A DNA stretch of 64,000 nucleotides from Acinetobacter venetianus RAG-1 = CIP 110063 (GTDB lineage Bacteria > Pseudomonadota > Gammaproteobacteria > Pseudomonadales > Moraxellaceae): assembly GCF_000368585.1 (NCBI RefSeq), contig NZ_KB849558.1, forward strand, positions 298,858 through 362,857, given 5' to 3'. The notes beneath the pieces are model-generated. The model saw nothing but the letters and a program-made list of their open reading frames with translations, did not search any database and was not told the DNA's origin. The translations under genes were made by a program, and so were the position numbers. Positions 49,707 to 60,144 of this stretch are shown here, in pieces (position 1 is the first letter of the stretch; every line of letters starts with the position of its first letter).

Positions 49707-52085
49707 CTAGGCTTTCTTGATTTGCTCTTCTGCAAGGAAGAACCAAGTATCAAGTACTGAATCAGGGTTAAGTGACACAGATTCAATACCTTGTTCCATG
49801 AGCCATTTTGCAAGGTCAGGGTGATCAGATGGACCTTGACCACAGATGCCCACATATTTTCCAGCTTTACGGCAAGCATGAATTGCCATCGAAAGGAGGG
49901 CTTTTACTGCTGCATCACGTTCATCGAATAAGTGAGAAACGATACCAGAGTCACGGTCTAGACCAAGTGTTAATTGTGTTAAGTCATTTGAACCGATTGA
50001 GAAGCCATCAAAATGTTCAAGGAATTGTTCAGCCAATAAAGCATTGGTTGGTAATTCACACATCATAATAACTTTTAATCCGTTTTCACCACGTTTTAAA
50101 CCATTTTGAGCAAGCAATTCGATAACACGTTTTGCTTCAGAAACAGTACGAACGAATGGAATCATGATTTGGACATTGGTTAAGCCCATTTCATCACGTA
50201 CTTTTTTCAACGCACGGCATTCAAGTTCAAAGCAATCACGGAAGTTATCAGAAACATAACGACTCGCACCACGGAAGCCCAACATTGGGTTTTCTTCTTC
50301 TGGTTCGTAAAGCTTACCGCCGATTAAGTTCGCATATTCATTTGATTTGAAATCAGACATACGAACAATGACTGGTTTTTCAGCAAAAGCTGCAGCTAGA
50401 GTTGAAATACCTTCAACCAATTTTTCTACATAGAATTCGATTGGTGAAGAATATCCAGCAGTACGTGTCATTACAGCAGCACGAGTTTCACGAGGAAGAC
50501 TTTCGATATTCAACAACGCTTTTGGATGCACGCCAATCATACGATTAATAATGAATTCAAGACGGGCAAGGCCAATCCCTTCATTTGGAATTTGAGCAAA
50601 GTCAAATGCGCGGTCAGGGTTACCAACGTTCATCATGATTTTGAACGGTAGTTGAGGCATTGAGTGAATAGAGTTACGTTGAACTTCGAAGTCTAACGCG
50701 CCTTCATAGATAAAGCCTGTATCACCTTCAGCACAAGAAACAGTCACTTCTTGACCATCAGTCAATACTTCTGTTGCGTTACCACAACCAACGATTGCAG
50801 GTACACCAAGTTCACGCGCGATAATCGCTGCGTGACATGTACGACCACCGCGGTTAGTTACAATCGCAGCTGCGCGTTTCATTACTGGTTCCCAGTCTGG
50901 GTCAGTCATGTCAGATACAAGTACATCACCGTCTTGTACTTTATCCATTTCTTTAATAGAAGTTACAACACGTACTTTGCCAGAACCGATACGTTGACCG
51001 ATTGAACGACCTTCACAAATAACCGTACCGCGTTGCTTTAACAGGTAACGTTCCATTGTGCCAACATTTTGACGGCTTTTTACTGTTTCTGGACGTGCTT
51101 GAACGATATAGATTTGGCCATCATCACCATCTTTTGCCCATTCGATATCCATCGGTGAGCCATAGTGTTGTTCGATAATCAGCGCTTGTTTTGCGAGTTC
51201 ATGTAATTCATGGTCGTTTAATGCAAATTGTTGACGTTCAGGTTTTTCAACATCAACAACAACAACTGATTTACCAGCAGCACCTTCTTCACCATAAATC
51301 ATTTTTTGGTGTTTAGAGCCAAGGTTGCGACGTAAAACAGCGTGTTTACCACCATTTAAAAGTGGTTTTGATAAATAGAATTCGTCAGGGTTAACTGCAC
51401 CTTGTACAACCATTTCACCCAAACCGTAAGATGCCGTAATAAATACCACATCACGGAAACCAGATTCTGTATCAAGTGTAAACATTACACCAGCAGCACC
51501 AGTTTCTGAACGAACCATACGTTGTACGCCGGCAGAAAGAGCAACAACACTGTGTTCAAAACCTTGGTGTACACGATAAGCAATTGCGCGGTCATTATAT
51601 AAAGATGCAAATACTTCTTTGATCGCGATAAGAATGTTATCAATACCACGAATATTCAAGAAAGTTTCTTGTTGTCCTGCGAAAGAAGCATCAGGTAAAT
51701 CTTCAGCAGTTGCTGAAGAGCGTACTGCAACAGCAATGTCTGGGTTGCCGTTTGAAAGTGCTGCGAAAGCCTCGCGAATTTCTTTTTCTAATGCGTTAGT
51801 AAGCGGCGTATCTACAATCCATTTACGGATTTTGGCACCTGTTTCAGCAAGTGCAATAACATCATCTACGTTAAGTTGTGCAAGTTCAGCCTGAATGCGA
51901 GCGTTTAAACCGCTCTGATCCAAGAACTCACGATAGGCAGCAGCAGTAGTTGCAAAGCCGCCTGGTACCGATACACCAGCATTGGATAAATGGCTGATCA
52001 TTTCACCCAAAGATGAGTTTTTCCCACCTACGAGTTCGACATCGTGTTTTCCTAATTTTTCCAGACCGATTACGCGCGCTTCCAA
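49707..52085 (-). CDS. ppsA: Phosphoenolpyruvate synthase
   Basis: Converts pyruvate plus ATP to PEP, AMP and phosphate for gluconeogenesis. 792 residues in three domains: an N-terminal ATP-grasp domain ([13 protein letters not shown] near residue 19, [20 protein letters not shown] near 120), the phosphohistidine domain with [15 protein letters not shown] (catalytic His near residue 420), and the C-terminal PEP-binding barrel with CGQGPSDHP near 755. The start is TTG at 52085, with GGAG eight bases upstream. It is divergent from ppsR, which controls it by reversible phosphorylation of a Thr next to the catalytic His. A minus-strand TATAAT lies at 52136-52141. Confidence 0.96.
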   Translation of the reverse strand: MEARVIGLEKLGKHDVELVGGKNSSLGEMISHLSNAGVSVPGGFATTAAAYREFLDQSGLNARIQAELAQLNVDDVIALAETGAKIRKWIVDTPLTNALEKEIREAFAALSNGNPDIAVAVRSSATAEDLPDASFAGQQETFLNIRGIDNILIAIKEVFASLYNDRAIAYRVHQGFEHSVVALSAGVQRMVRSETGAAGVMFTLDTESGFRDVVFITASYGLGEMVVQGAVNPDEFYLSKPLLNGGKHAVLRRNLGSKHQKMIYGEEGAAGKSVVVVDVEKPERQQFALNDHELHELAKQALIIEQHYGSPMDIEWAKDGDDGQIYIVQARPETVKSRQNVGTMERYLLKQRGTVICEGRSIGQRIGSGKVRVVTSIKEMDKVQDGDVLVSDMTDPDWEPVMKRAAAIVTNRGGRTCHAAIIARELGVPAIVGCGNATEVLTDGQEVTVSCAEGDTGFIYEGALDFEVQRNSIHSMPQLPFKIMMNVGNPDRAFDFAQIPNEGIGLARLEFIINRMIGVHPKALLNIESLPRETRAAVMTRTAGYSSPIEFYVEKLVEGISTLAAAFAEKPVIVRMSDFKSNEYANLIGGKLYEPEEENPMLGFRGASRYVSDNFRDCFELECRALKKVRDEMGLTNVQIMIPFVRTVSEAKRVIELLAQNGLKRGENGLKVIMMCELPTNALLAEQFLEHFDGFSIGSNDLTQLTLGLDRDSGIVSHLFDERDAAVKALLSMAIHACRKAGKYVGICGQGPSDHPDLAKWLMEQGIESVSLNPDSVLDTWFFLAEEQIKKA

Positions 52086-52243
52086 AGTATTTACTCCACT
52101 TTTTTTGCAGTATGAATGACCATCATTGGTATGAAATTATACGAAAGTGCTTAGAATTAGTGTTTTACTAAGCGACAGTCATGTTAGATGAGTTTACTAT
52201 AAAGATTATAGAGCACTAAGACAAATGTTTAAGGAGAATTTTG

Positions 52244-53080
52244 ATGCCCGAAAGTAAACAAATTAAACGGAGCGTATTCTTTATTTCAGATGGGACAGCA
52301 ATTACAGCAGAAACCCTTGGACATTCACTACTTGCACAGTTTCCGAACGTTGATTTTGATATTCATATCATGCCGTATATTACAACTGAAGAAGCTGCAA
52401 TGAACGTCGTTGCGGAGATTAATACTTGTCAAAATCGTGATGGCTCTTTGCCACTTGTTTTTGATACTTTGGTTGATCCTCATGTTCGTGAAATTATTAA
52501 TACAGCTAAAGCCGTAAATTTGGATGTCTTCGAGGGATTAATTAGTAAGCTTGAACAAGAACTTGGAATTCCGCCAACAACTTTGGTTGGGCAAACCCAT
52601 GCGGTAACCGATTCAGAATATTATAAAGCGCGTATTGATGCGGTTCATTTTGCATTAGATAACGATGATGGTGCTAGAACACGTCATTATGATAAAGCTG
52701 ATATTATTTTAATTGGTGTGTCTCGTTCAGGTAAAACTCCAACTTCTATTTATCTGTCATTGCAATTCGGAATTCGTGTAGCAAACTATCCTTTGACGGA
52801 AGAAGACTTAGATGACAACCGTCTACCTAAAGTTTTGAAAGAGCATAAACATAAACTCTTTGGTCTGATGATTGATGCAGAACGTTTAGTTGCAATCCGC
52901 AATGAGCGTAAGGCAAATAGCCGTTATGCAAGTTTTAGTCAATGTCAAATGGAATTGCGAGCAATTGAGGGAATTTATATTTCTGAAGGCATTAAATACT
53001 TGAATGTTACTGAAATGTCGATCGAGGAAATCTCAACTCGTGTGCTGCAAATGACTGGCTTAAAACGTCGTATAGGTTAA
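52244..53080 (+). CDS. ppsR: PEP synthetase regulatory protein (kinase/pyrophosphorylase)
   Basis: 278 residues (DUF299 family). Inactivates PpsA by ADP-dependent phosphorylation and reactivates it by phosphate-dependent removal. The P-loop-like motif ILIGVSRSGKTPTSIYL is at about residues 150-166, preceded by the FALDNDDGARTRHYDKAD stretch. The ATG at 52244 follows AAGGAG with 7-base spacing; the frame opens one codon earlier at a TTG. Divergent from ppsA across about 160 bases, the usual arrangement. Confidence 0.95.
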   Translation: MPESKQIKRSVFFISDGTAITAETLGHSLLAQFPNVDFDIHIMPYITTEEAAMNVVAEINTCQNRDGSLPLVFDTLVDPHVREIINTAKAVNLDVFEGLISKLEQELGIPPTTLVGQTHAVTDSEYYKARIDAVHFALDNDDGARTRHYDKADIILIGVSRSGKTPTSIYLSLQFGIRVANYPLTEEDLDDNRLPKVLKEHKHKLFGLMIDAERLVAIRNERKANSRYASFSQCQMELRAIEGIYISEGIKYLNVTEMSIEEISTRVLQMTGLKRRIG

Positions 53081-53088
53081 TGAATAAT

Positions 53089-53126
53089 ACGCTAATCAAG
53101 TTTGATAACTTGGTTAGCGTTTTTTG
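53089..53126 (+). terminator. Terminator of ppsR
   Basis: ACGCTAATCAAG pairs with CTTGGTTAGCGT (one G-U pair), followed by TTTTT. Confidence 0.88.
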
Positions 53127-53360
53127 TTTGTGTTGAATACGTAAATGATTCGTTATAAAACTTAGCATTCATCATCGAATGAGATATTAAAATTTTATAA
53201 TTATTTGAAATTTAATTGGAAAAATTAAGTGATTTTAATTGCTTGTAATAATTCTATAAATAATGATAAATAGATCACATTTTGATATAATAATGGTGAT
53301 TTAAATCTTGTTGTGAAATTGCCAGTATATAAATAATATTTCTGGCTCGTCGTCTTTTCA

Positions 53361-55490
53361 GTGGGGGCATTCCATCAGGAACCTAAACTTGCGGAGTTGA
53401 ATGAGCAACATATGAATCTAGCTTCATCTTTACAATTTATTCATCAAATGAATGAAACTCAACAAAAAGTCTTCAATAGTATTCCAAGCTTAGTCTGGTT
53501 ACTTACAGAGCAAGGCGACGCATATTTCTTTAATAAGATTAGTCAGGAATATCTTGGTTTTCATGAATCTGAATCTCTTGTAAAAGAATGGATGGAGTTG
53601 ATTCATCTCGATGATTTAGATGTGTTCCAAAGTGAGTGGTCTCAAGCCCTACCATTAAAATCTCAAATTCAGGTTGAATGTCGACTCAAACATCACACTG
53701 GCGCGTATCGCTGGTTTTTAGTTTCTGCAAAATTTGTAGAACAATGCTCAGATGAAGCTGGTTATTGGTTTGTGAATAGTGTTGATATTCATGAGACAAA
53801 ACAATTTCAACAAAATCTCGTAAAATATATTCATGCCCAAACTAATATGTTGGATACCAGTGTTGACTGTATAAAACTGTTAGAAGCGGATGGATCTTTA
53901 TTACATGTCAATAAGTCAGGTTGCGCTGCGTTGAATATTCCCGAAAGTCATCATACTTTTGGGATGAAATGGATCGAACTTTTACCATCAGAAATTCGAA
54001 CAAAAGCAACTCGAGCACTAAAAATTGCATTGCAAGGTAAAACTGCTCGTTTCCGTGGTATGAGTGAAAATGGGCAAAAAATACAATATTGGGATAATTT
54101 ACTCACACCGATTTTAAATGATCAAGGCCAAACGGAATGTGTATTGTGTATGTCGCGTGATGTAACAGCACAAAGAGAAACTGAGATGCGTTTGCGTATA
54201 GCTAGCGAGTTAGACGAGTTAACGGGCTTATACAATCGACGTTTTTTTAAATTACAACTTAAACGTTCATTACATAAGCATAAAGCCAATAAAAAATTAA
54301 TGGGCTTGATGTTGTTGGATTTGGATTACTTCAAACACGTCAATGACACATTGGGCCATGCAGCTGGTGATCATTTATTGCGCGTTTTATCCAAACGTAT
54401 TGAAAATATTCTCCCTGATAATACTTTTGTCGCGCGTTTAGGTGGGGATGAATTTGCTATCGTTGTAAATGGTATTGATTCAGAAAGCGAGCTTGAGCGT
54501 ATTGCGATTGAGGTTGGTAAACAGTTGGATGCACCTATTACTTATGCGGGAAATCTAATTAATGGCAGTATGAGTATTGGTTGTGCAATTTACCCACGAG
54601 ACTCTAAAGACTCTGTTAATTTGATGAAATGTGCCGATACAGCTTTAAATGATTTAAAAGCGACAGGGCGCGGCGGTTTTAGAATGTTTAATCAACATAT
54701 GCAGATCGCAGCTCAAAACATCGCAATTCAATTGAATGAAGCCCGTCATATTATTCGAGATGATCTGATTATTCCATTTTATCAGCCTAAAGTTCGTTTG
54801 AGTGATGGCAAAGTCGTTGGTTTTGAAGCATTACTTAGATGGCAAACTTCAGATCATCAAGTGCATTCTCCAAGTAATGTCGAACAAGCGTTTCAAGATT
54901 ATGCACTCGCTACAAAAATCAGTGATGCAATCCAAAATAAAGTCTTTAAAGATATGTCTATTTGGATGGAGCAAGGGCTTGAGATCGTGCCTGTTTCGAT
55001 TAATGCAGCACCAGTAGAGTTTCTAAAAGACAATTATGCTGAACGTTTATTGCACAGATTAAATTTATATAAGATTCCACATCATTTAATTGAGATCGAA
55101 ATTACAGAGCATATATTGGATGATCGTGGTTCAGACTATGTTGTTAGAGCGTTAAACCTATTAAAACAACATGGTGTACGTATCGCACTGGATGATTTTG
55201 GAACAGGGCATTCTTCTTTAACAAGATTGAGAGATTATCCTGTAGATTGCTTAAAAATTGATTGTGATTTCATTCGAAGAATGAATCAAGATGAAGCTAT
55301 TTTAGCGATTGTGCAGGCAATCGTAGCTTTAGGACCAAAACTGTCTTTAGATATTGTGGCAGAAGGAATTGAAAATACAGAACAATTAGAATTATTAAAA
55401 AGTTCTGGATGTACTATGGGACAGGGGTATTTGTTTAGTCAAGCTGTCAATATGCAACGTGCAAAACAAATGCTTACGCAGGCTATTTAA
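53361..55490 (+). CDS. PAS–GGDEF–EAL cyclic-di-GMP turnover protein
   Basis: 709 residues. Two PAS domains (about 30-145 and 150-280), a GGDEF domain (about 285-440) and an EAL domain (about 455-705). The GGDEF motif is intact (ARLGGDEFAIVV), without an RxxD inhibitory site before it. The EAL domain has EALLRW, the SINAAPVEF Asn, EITE, DDFGTGHSSL, LKIDCDF and VAEGIENTEQ, so both synthesis and hydrolysis of c-di-GMP look possible. No membrane segment; the PAS domains imply sensing in the cytoplasm. The start is uncertain: GTG at 53361 has no ribosome binding site, and an in-frame ATG at 53412 has GGAG 15 bases upstream. It stands alone, ending in a strong hairpin. Confidence 0.9.
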   Translation: MGAFHQEPKLAELNEQHMNLASSLQFIHQMNETQQKVFNSIPSLVWLLTEQGDAYFFNKISQEYLGFHESESLVKEWMELIHLDDLDVFQSEWSQALPLKSQIQVECRLKHHTGAYRWFLVSAKFVEQCSDEAGYWFVNSVDIHETKQFQQNLVKYIHAQTNMLDTSVDCIKLLEADGSLLHVNKSGCAALNIPESHHTFGMKWIELLPSEIRTKATRALKIALQGKTARFRGMSENGQKIQYWDNLLTPILNDQGQTECVLCMSRDVTAQRETEMRLRIASELDELTGLYNRRFFKLQLKRSLHKHKANKKLMGLMLLDLDYFKHVNDTLGHAAGDHLLRVLSKRIENILPDNTFVARLGGDEFAIVVNGIDSESELERIAIEVGKQLDAPITYAGNLINGSMSIGCAIYPRDSKDSVNLMKCADTALNDLKATGRGGFRMFNQHMQIAAQNIAIQLNEARHIIRDDLIIPFYQPKVRLSDGKVVGFEALLRWQTSDHQVHSPSNVEQAFQDYALATKISDAIQNKVFKDMSIWMEQGLEIVPVSINAAPVEFLKDNYAERLLHRLNLYKIPHHLIEIEITEHILDDRGSDYVVRALNLLKQHGVRIALDDFGTGHSSLTRLRDYPVDCLKIDCDFIRRMNQDEAILAIVQAIVALGPKLSLDIVAEGIENTEQLELLKSSGCTMGQGYLFSQAVNMQRAKQMLTQAI

Positions 55491-55511
55491 ATGAAGACAG
55501 TTAGTTTTGTT

Positions 55512-55550
55512 ATGAATAAGGCTTATTATTGATCAATAAGCCTTATTCAT
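55512..55550 (+). terminator. Long hairpin between the GGDEF–EAL gene and the oxidoreductase gene
   Basis: ATGAATAAGGCTTATT (55512-55527) and AATAAGCCTTATTCAT (55535-55550) form a perfect 16-bp stem. It lies between two convergent genes and likely acts as a bidirectional terminator, although the plus-strand tail (TATTTGAGTTT) is only moderately T-rich. Confidence 0.75.
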
Positions 55551-55559
55551 TATTTGAGT

Positions 55560-56561
55560 TTATGTATTTTTAATATCCATTAGTAAGCTAAAGTTTTCTA
55601 AGCGCTTATCCGTATCGTAAATATCACAAGTAAAGATAAATTCATCAACATCGTATTGCGCAGCGATCTTTTCTAGACCTGTTTTGACTGTTTGTTGTGA
55701 TCCAATTTGAGCCATTGCATAGAAGTTTTGAATCGCCATTTGTTCAGCACTTGTTGCTAAACCCTCAGTCGATTCAATAGGTGGTTTTAACTTTAAACTA
55801 TGACCACGAATTAAATTTAAAATACGTTGATACGAACTGGTCGCTAGATATTGAGCTTCTTCATCAGTTTTAGCTACAACAGAGGGGATACCCATTGAAA
55901 CATAAGGTTTATCTAGATATTCAGAGGCTTGGAAATTATCGCGATATAGTTGAATCGCTTGACCTAGCATCCTAGGCGCGAAATGTGATGCAAATGCGTA
56001 AGGTAATCCTAGTTTAGCTGCGAGTTGTGCACTAAACAGACTAGAACCCAATAACCAAACTGGAACATGAGTATTTTGCCCAGGCGTAGCAATGATTCTT
56101 TGGTTTGCTTGAGGTGCTTTAAAATACTGCAAAATCTCCATAACGTCTTGAGGGAATTGGTCTTCTGTTTCTTGTCTCCCTCGACGTAAGGCTCTCATTG
56201 TTAACGGATCTGTTCCAGGAGCGCGACCCAAACCAAGTTCAAATCGATTGGGGTAAAGTGTTGCTAAAGTTCCAAACTGTTCTGCAACAACGAGTGGAGC
56301 ATGATTAGGTAGCATAATGCCGCCCGAACCTAAGCGAATATTTTGAGTATGTGCAGCGATAAAGCCTAATAAAACTGCTGTAGCCGAACTGGCAATACCA
56401 TCCATATTATGATGTTCTGCTAACCAAAAGCGCTCATAACCTAGTTTTTCAGCATGTTGCGCTAATTCAAGTGCATGTCTTAGAGAAAACTCGATACTTT
56501 TGTCATCTCTAACGGGAGCTAATTCTAAAATAGAGAACTTTAAATCTTGCAGTGATTTCAT
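55560..56561 (-). CDS. LLM-class flavin-dependent oxidoreductase
   Basis: 333 residues with a luciferase-like monooxygenase fold. [19 protein letters not shown] (near residue 49) and [16 protein letters not shown] (near 76), then [14 protein letters not shown] (near 107), are the flavin-pocket signatures of the subfamily. Members use FMN or F420-like cofactors to oxidise varied substrates; none can be named here. Monocistronic. Confidence 0.88.
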   Translation of the reverse strand: MKSLQDLKFSILELAPVRDDKSIEFSLRHALELAQHAEKLGYERFWLAEHHNMDGIASSATAVLLGFIAAHTQNIRLGSGGIMLPNHAPLVVAEQFGTLATLYPNRFELGLGRAPGTDPLTMRALRRGRQETEDQFPQDVMEILQYFKAPQANQRIIATPGQNTHVPVWLLGSSLFSAQLAAKLGLPYAFASHFAPRMLGQAIQLYRDNFQASEYLDKPYVSMGIPSVVAKTDEEAQYLATSSYQRILNLIRGHSLKLKPPIESTEGLATSAEQMAIQNFYAMAQIGSQQTVKTGLEKIAAQYDVDEFIFTCDIYDTDKRLENFSLLMDIKNT

Positions 56562-56647
56562 AATAAATACTCAATACTTTATATCGCAATAATACGATAT
56601 GTCCGAGATTTTGTATATCGTTATTTATCGATATTTATTTTGAAGTA

Positions 56648-56675
56648 ATAAAAAAAGCACCCGCAGGTGCTTTGA
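56648..56675 (-). terminator. Terminator of the glycine-zipper gene
   Basis: AAAGCACC-CGCA-GGTGCTTT; the minus strand continues with TTTTTT. Confidence 0.85.
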
Positions 56676-56685
56676 GAAAAACAGA

Positions 56686-57201
56686 TTAACGGTTTTTATA
56701 CCAACCGCGGTGCAAGCCAATGTCATGACGGTATTTATGACGAGAGTTCGAATTATAGTAGCGACGATCATCGTAAGAACGACGATTATCATAGCGACGG
56801 TCATAACGATCATTATAACGACGATCAGCATCACGATCTTGACCAACTTTTTGACCTAATGCAGCTCCACCAGCAGCACCAATTGCAGAACCAATATAAC
56901 CACCATTTGTGCCACCCATGTTACGACCAACGGTATATCCGCCTACACCACCTAAACCACCACCGATGGCTGCTTCAGTACGATCGCGTTTATTACTTGA
57001 TGCGGCTGCACCACCGGCACCACCAATTGCAGAACCAAGCATAGCGCCTGTTTGACCGCCAAGCTGCTGACCAATTGCTGTACCAACCACACTACCTAAA
57101 GCTGAAGTCGCTGCAACGCGTGTAGAATTATCAGCATGGGCAACATTCATCATTGAGGCAGTTGCTAAAATTGCACCACATAACCAAATATTCGATTTCA
57201 T
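56686..57201 (-). CDS. Exported glycine-zipper protein
   Basis: 171 residues. Signal peptide (likely cut after VAHA), then two Gly-zipper hairpins (ALGSVVGTAIGQQLGGQTG, and a second around GGYIGSAIGAAGGAALGQ) that insert in or contact membranes. The last 50 residues are rich in Arg, Asp and Tyr with repeats of DRRYDNR type, highly charged and probably disordered. AAGGAG precedes the ATG. The layout resembles outer-membrane zipper lipoproteins such as OsmB/SlyB, but no lipobox is present. Exact role unknown. Confidence 0.8.
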   Translation of the reverse strand: MKSNIWLCGAILATASMMNVAHADNSTRVAATSALGSVVGTAIGQQLGGQTGAMLGSAIGGAGGAAASSNKRDRTEAAIGGGLGGVGGYTVGRNMGGTNGGYIGSAIGAAGGAALGQKVGQDRDADRRYNDRYDRRYDNRRSYDDRRYYNSNSRHKYRHDIGLHRGWYKNR

Positions 57202-57445
57202 TGTGAAACTCCTTATCCATTGTTCTGGACAGCATTCTTTTTAACTTGATGCAAATGTAACAATACTTTTTAATGAAAATATGGAGTGCAATATCTGGAA
57301 TGAGATAGTTTGACGATGCTTTTGTATGTGTTCTATTACAAGTGAAGAGATTGTGAAGAAATTATAAAAAAGAATGAATAGAAAGCAGGCAACGAAACTA
57401 AAGTGAATCGAGTACAATAAATTAAGTTTGATTTAGGTTCTTCAT

Positions 57446-58168
57446 ATGTTGCTGGAAAAAATTTTACAGTCTCAAGGTTTTGGTTCGAGAAAATATTGCC
57501 AGCAACTGATCAAAAATGGTTCTGTAATGGTTGAACAGCATATCTGTGATAATCCAAAACAGAACTTTAGTACGGATCAACTCAGTTTTCAGGTATTTGG
57601 TGAGCAATATCAATTCAGAGAACACGTTTATATTGTTTTAAATAAACCGAGTGGTTATGAATGTTCGCATCAAGCAACACATCATAAGAGTGTTTTTAGC
57701 TTATTTCCCGAGATTTTGATTCATCGTGGTATTCAATGCGTAGGTCGTTTGGATCAGGATACAACAGGGTTGCTACTTTTAACGGATGATGGCCAATATC
57801 TTCAAGCTTTAACACATCCGCGTAAACATGTACCTAAGGTCTATCATGTGACTACAGCAGATCCAGTTTCTAAAGAGCAGAGAGAACAATTAGAGCAGGG
57901 CGTAGAGTTACGTAATGAAAAAGGAGTGTTTGCAGCAACTGGTGTTGAGCTATTTTCAGAATATCAGTTGTCTATGACTATTCATCAAGGTGTTTATCAT
58001 CAAGTAAAGCGGATGTTGGCAGCAGTGGGAAATAAAGTAGAAAAGCTTCATCGAAATCAAGTTGGCTCACTTATTCTTCCTGATTTAGAGGAAGGTGAAT
58101 GGATGTATTTAACACCCGCTCAAAAGCTACTGAGCCAAAATATTTCTAAAGAAGACGCTTTACTTTAA
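57446..58168 (+). CDS. rsuA: 16S rRNA pseudouridine synthase, RsuA family
   Basis: 240 residues. An S4 RNA-binding domain (MLLEKILQSQGFGSRKYCQQ, residues 1-50) precedes the catalytic domain with GRLDQDTTGLLLLTDDG (catalytic Asp, about residue 104). KVYHVT and QVKRMLAAVGN complete the family. RsuA modifies U516 of 16S rRNA. Its end overlaps the convergent GNAT gene by nine bases. Confidence 0.9.
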   Translation: MLLEKILQSQGFGSRKYCQQLIKNGSVMVEQHICDNPKQNFSTDQLSFQVFGEQYQFREHVYIVLNKPSGYECSHQATHHKSVFSLFPEILIHRGIQCVGRLDQDTTGLLLLTDDGQYLQALTHPRKHVPKVYHVTTADPVSKEQREQLEQGVELRNEKGVFAATGVELFSEYQLSMTIHQGVYHQVKRMLAAVGNKVEKLHRNQVGSLILPDLEEGEWMYLTPAQKLLSQNISKEDALL

Positions 58169-58603
58169 AAAGCAGTGAAAGGTGTTGAACTCGTCATCGC
58201 GGATGAAACCCATTTGCTCATAAAGGCGATGAGATTCAAGATTATTGCGTTGAGTTTCTAAACTAATTCGAAGCGCATTTTCATGGCGAGCAAAAAGAAT
58301 AGCAGTATCAATTAATTGTTTTGCTGAACCTTGTTGTCTGTAGAAAGGAGTGACATAAACATCGTCTAAGACATAATAGGTTTCACATGCAACTGAAGAG
58401 AATGCGAGATATAGAAGTACAAAACCTGTGAAGACATCATCTTTTACGTGAATAAAAATAACACTGTCTTTATTGTCATAACGATGTTTTAAAAATTGAT
58501 AAGATTGTTTGATATTTGAAGATGCGCCATAGAATTGGCGGTATTCATCAAATAAGGTCGCAAGTTGGTGAAGATCTTCTTGAGTTGCCCTTTTAACAAT
58601 CAT
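58160..58603 (-). CDS. GNAT-family N-acetyltransferase
   Basis: 147 residues. YYVLDDVYVTPFYRQQGSAKQL (about residues 78-98) holds the acetyl-CoA loop in the form Q-Q-G-S-A; ISLETQRNNLESHRLYEQMGF (about 115-135) is the C-terminal motif. It resembles general amine acetyltransferases more than TacT-type toxins. Substrate unknown. It overlaps the convergent rsuA by nine bases and is 97 bases downstream of the orphan RelB/DinJ-like gene. Confidence 0.85.
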   Translation of the reverse strand: MIVKRATQEDLHQLATLFDEYRQFYGASSNIKQSYQFLKHRYDNKDSVIFIHVKDDVFTGFVLLYLAFSSVACETYYVLDDVYVTPFYRQQGSAKQLIDTAILFARHENALRISLETQRNNLESHRLYEQMGFIRDDEFNTFHCFLK

Positions 58604-58700
58604 CCTAAGTCATCCTTACACTTATAATTTTATTTGGACTGACAGGATAGCGAAAAAATTCAGCTTAAAAAATAGAAACTTGTGTATAAATGCAACATTG

Positions 58701-59009
58701 TTAAGTTTTGTCACTTTCACCTAAAAGTGCATTCAACTCTTCAAATAAATCTTCATGGTCGTCTTCAACATCGATTGAAGATGGATTTTCAGCATTTGCG
58801 GCGTTCTTAGATTTTCGCAATTTGAGCAACTGTTCCATATTTATATTTTGGTTTTCAATTGCAAAAGGAATTGATTTTGTCAGAACCACCTGCTTAAAGA
58901 AAAGACGAACGGCTTGAGCAGGGGAGATCCCTAGTTGTTTAAAGACAGCAAAAGCTTGTTTTTTTTCCTGAGAATCAAGTCGAACCTGATAAACTTCTGT
59001 TTTTCGCAT
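58701..59009 (-). CDS. Orphan RelB/DinJ-like ribbon-helix-helix protein
   Basis: 102 residues from the ATG at 59007-59009 (MRKTEVYQVRLDSQEKKQAF); the frame extends to a TTG five codons upstream, not used. The N-terminal strand plus KKQAFAVFKQLGISPAQAVRLFFKQV match the RelB/DinJ antitoxin DNA-binding fold. The C-terminal half is acidic (DVEDDHEDLFEELNALL) and could cover a toxin, but no RelE/YafQ-type gene is adjacent. The next gene on the same strand is a GNAT enzyme 97 bases away. It may be a stand-alone regulator. Confidence 0.7.
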   Translation of the reverse strand: MRKTEVYQVRLDSQEKKQAFAVFKQLGISPAQAVRLFFKQVVLTKSIPFAIENQNINMEQLLKLRKSKNAANAENPSSIDVEDDHEDLFEELNALLGESDKT

Positions 59010-59070
59010 GAAGAATAAGACCAAATATTTTTAGTTATCGTCATGTATTTTAAACCATCGCAATGTAATT

Positions 59071-60036
59071 TCAATATTTTTGAGCTGAAAATATAGAATT
59101 TTTGTCATTACGTTGTGTTTGCAATGTGAGTTCGTGGTGAGAACTGAACTGCATTTCTTGGTTTGTGATGGGATCTATGAAATTAATTGCCTTTGCTAGT
59201 AATTGGAGTGGGGTAGAAAAATCATCATCATCTCTATGCTGAATCGCTGGATAAAATGAGTCATTAAGTATAGGAATACCAAGTGAATTCAGGTGTACAC
59301 GCAGTTGATGTTGCTTCCCAGTTTTCGGTTTTAAAAGGTATTTCGCGAGTTGTTGATCATGCTCTAATAGTTCAATATAAGTTTCACTATTACTTTCCTT
59401 TTCATCATTAATTTGCATCGTGTAAAAAGGATGTCCTTTTTCTAAATGCAAGTTTACTGTTTGTGGAAATGTGAGTTCAGAGCGATAACCTGCAATAGCA
59501 TGGTAGGTTTTTTGTACTTTTCGTTCGGCAAATAACTGTTGATAAACACCTCGAGAGGCAGGTCTTTTACTGAATAATACGATGCCTGCCGTTTCTCTAT
59601 CTAAGCGATGGATTGGAGTTAAGTCTGTATAGCCTGTTTGTTTTTTTAATCGCACCAAAAGCGTTTCTTGAACGTATTGTCCTGTTGGACTCATGGTTAA
59701 AAAATGAGGTTTATCGACCACGATCAGATCATCATTTTCAAATAATATTTCATGTTGAAAAGGCACATGAATTTCATGTGCAAGAAAGCGATAATAAAAA
59801 ATATGGGTATTGGGTGTATAAGCACTATTTAATTGTAGTTGTGAGCCATCAGCAGCATAAATAAGTCCATCATCAAAACGTTGTTGCCATTCACTTGCAT
59901 GAATATGCGGGAAATGTTGGCAGAGGTAATCAAAAATCGTATTTGCGATAACTTCTCTTGGTAAAAAGACTTTGCTTGCACTGACGCCATTAATAAGTGG
60001 TGGGGTAAATTCTAGAATAGATGACATACAGTACAT
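59071..60036 (-). CDS. RluA-family pseudouridine synthase
   Basis: 321 residues. The catalytic motif THRLDRETAGIVLFSK-type stretch (PIHRLDRETAGIVLFS, Asp near residue 148) and LKPKTGKQHQLRVHLNSLGIPILND (about 233-257) mark the RluA superfamily, single-domain type without an S4 domain visible. It modifies uridines in rRNA or tRNA; the exact site is not assignable. Two starts are possible, 60036 and 60027 (three codons later). Confidence 0.88.
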   Translation of the reverse strand: MYCMSSILEFTPPLINGVSASKVFLPREVIANTIFDYLCQHFPHIHASEWQQRFDDGLIYAADGSQLQLNSAYTPNTHIFYYRFLAHEIHVPFQHEILFENDDLIVVDKPHFLTMSPTGQYVQETLLVRLKKQTGYTDLTPIHRLDRETAGIVLFSKRPASRGVYQQLFAERKVQKTYHAIAGYRSELTFPQTVNLHLEKGHPFYTMQINDEKESNSETYIELLEHDQQLAKYLLKPKTGKQHQLRVHLNSLGIPILNDSFYPAIQHRDDDDFSTPLQLLAKAINFIDPITNQEMQFSSHHELTLQTQRNDKNSIFSAQKY

Positions 60037-60144
60037 TCGACTCAGTATAAACGATGTAAAAAAAGCCAGTTTAAAAGCACATGATTAGGCTTTGTGGCAG
60101 TGCAATGTTATTATAACGACCATCCCAATTTTGTTCTATTTGCC

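Noticed and set aside
58160..59009. Complete toxin-antitoxin module (RelB-like plus GNAT)
   Set aside because: GNAT toxins pair with DUF1778-type antitoxins, the gap is 97 bases, and the GNAT protein looks like an ordinary acetyltransferase. Kept only as a weak finding.
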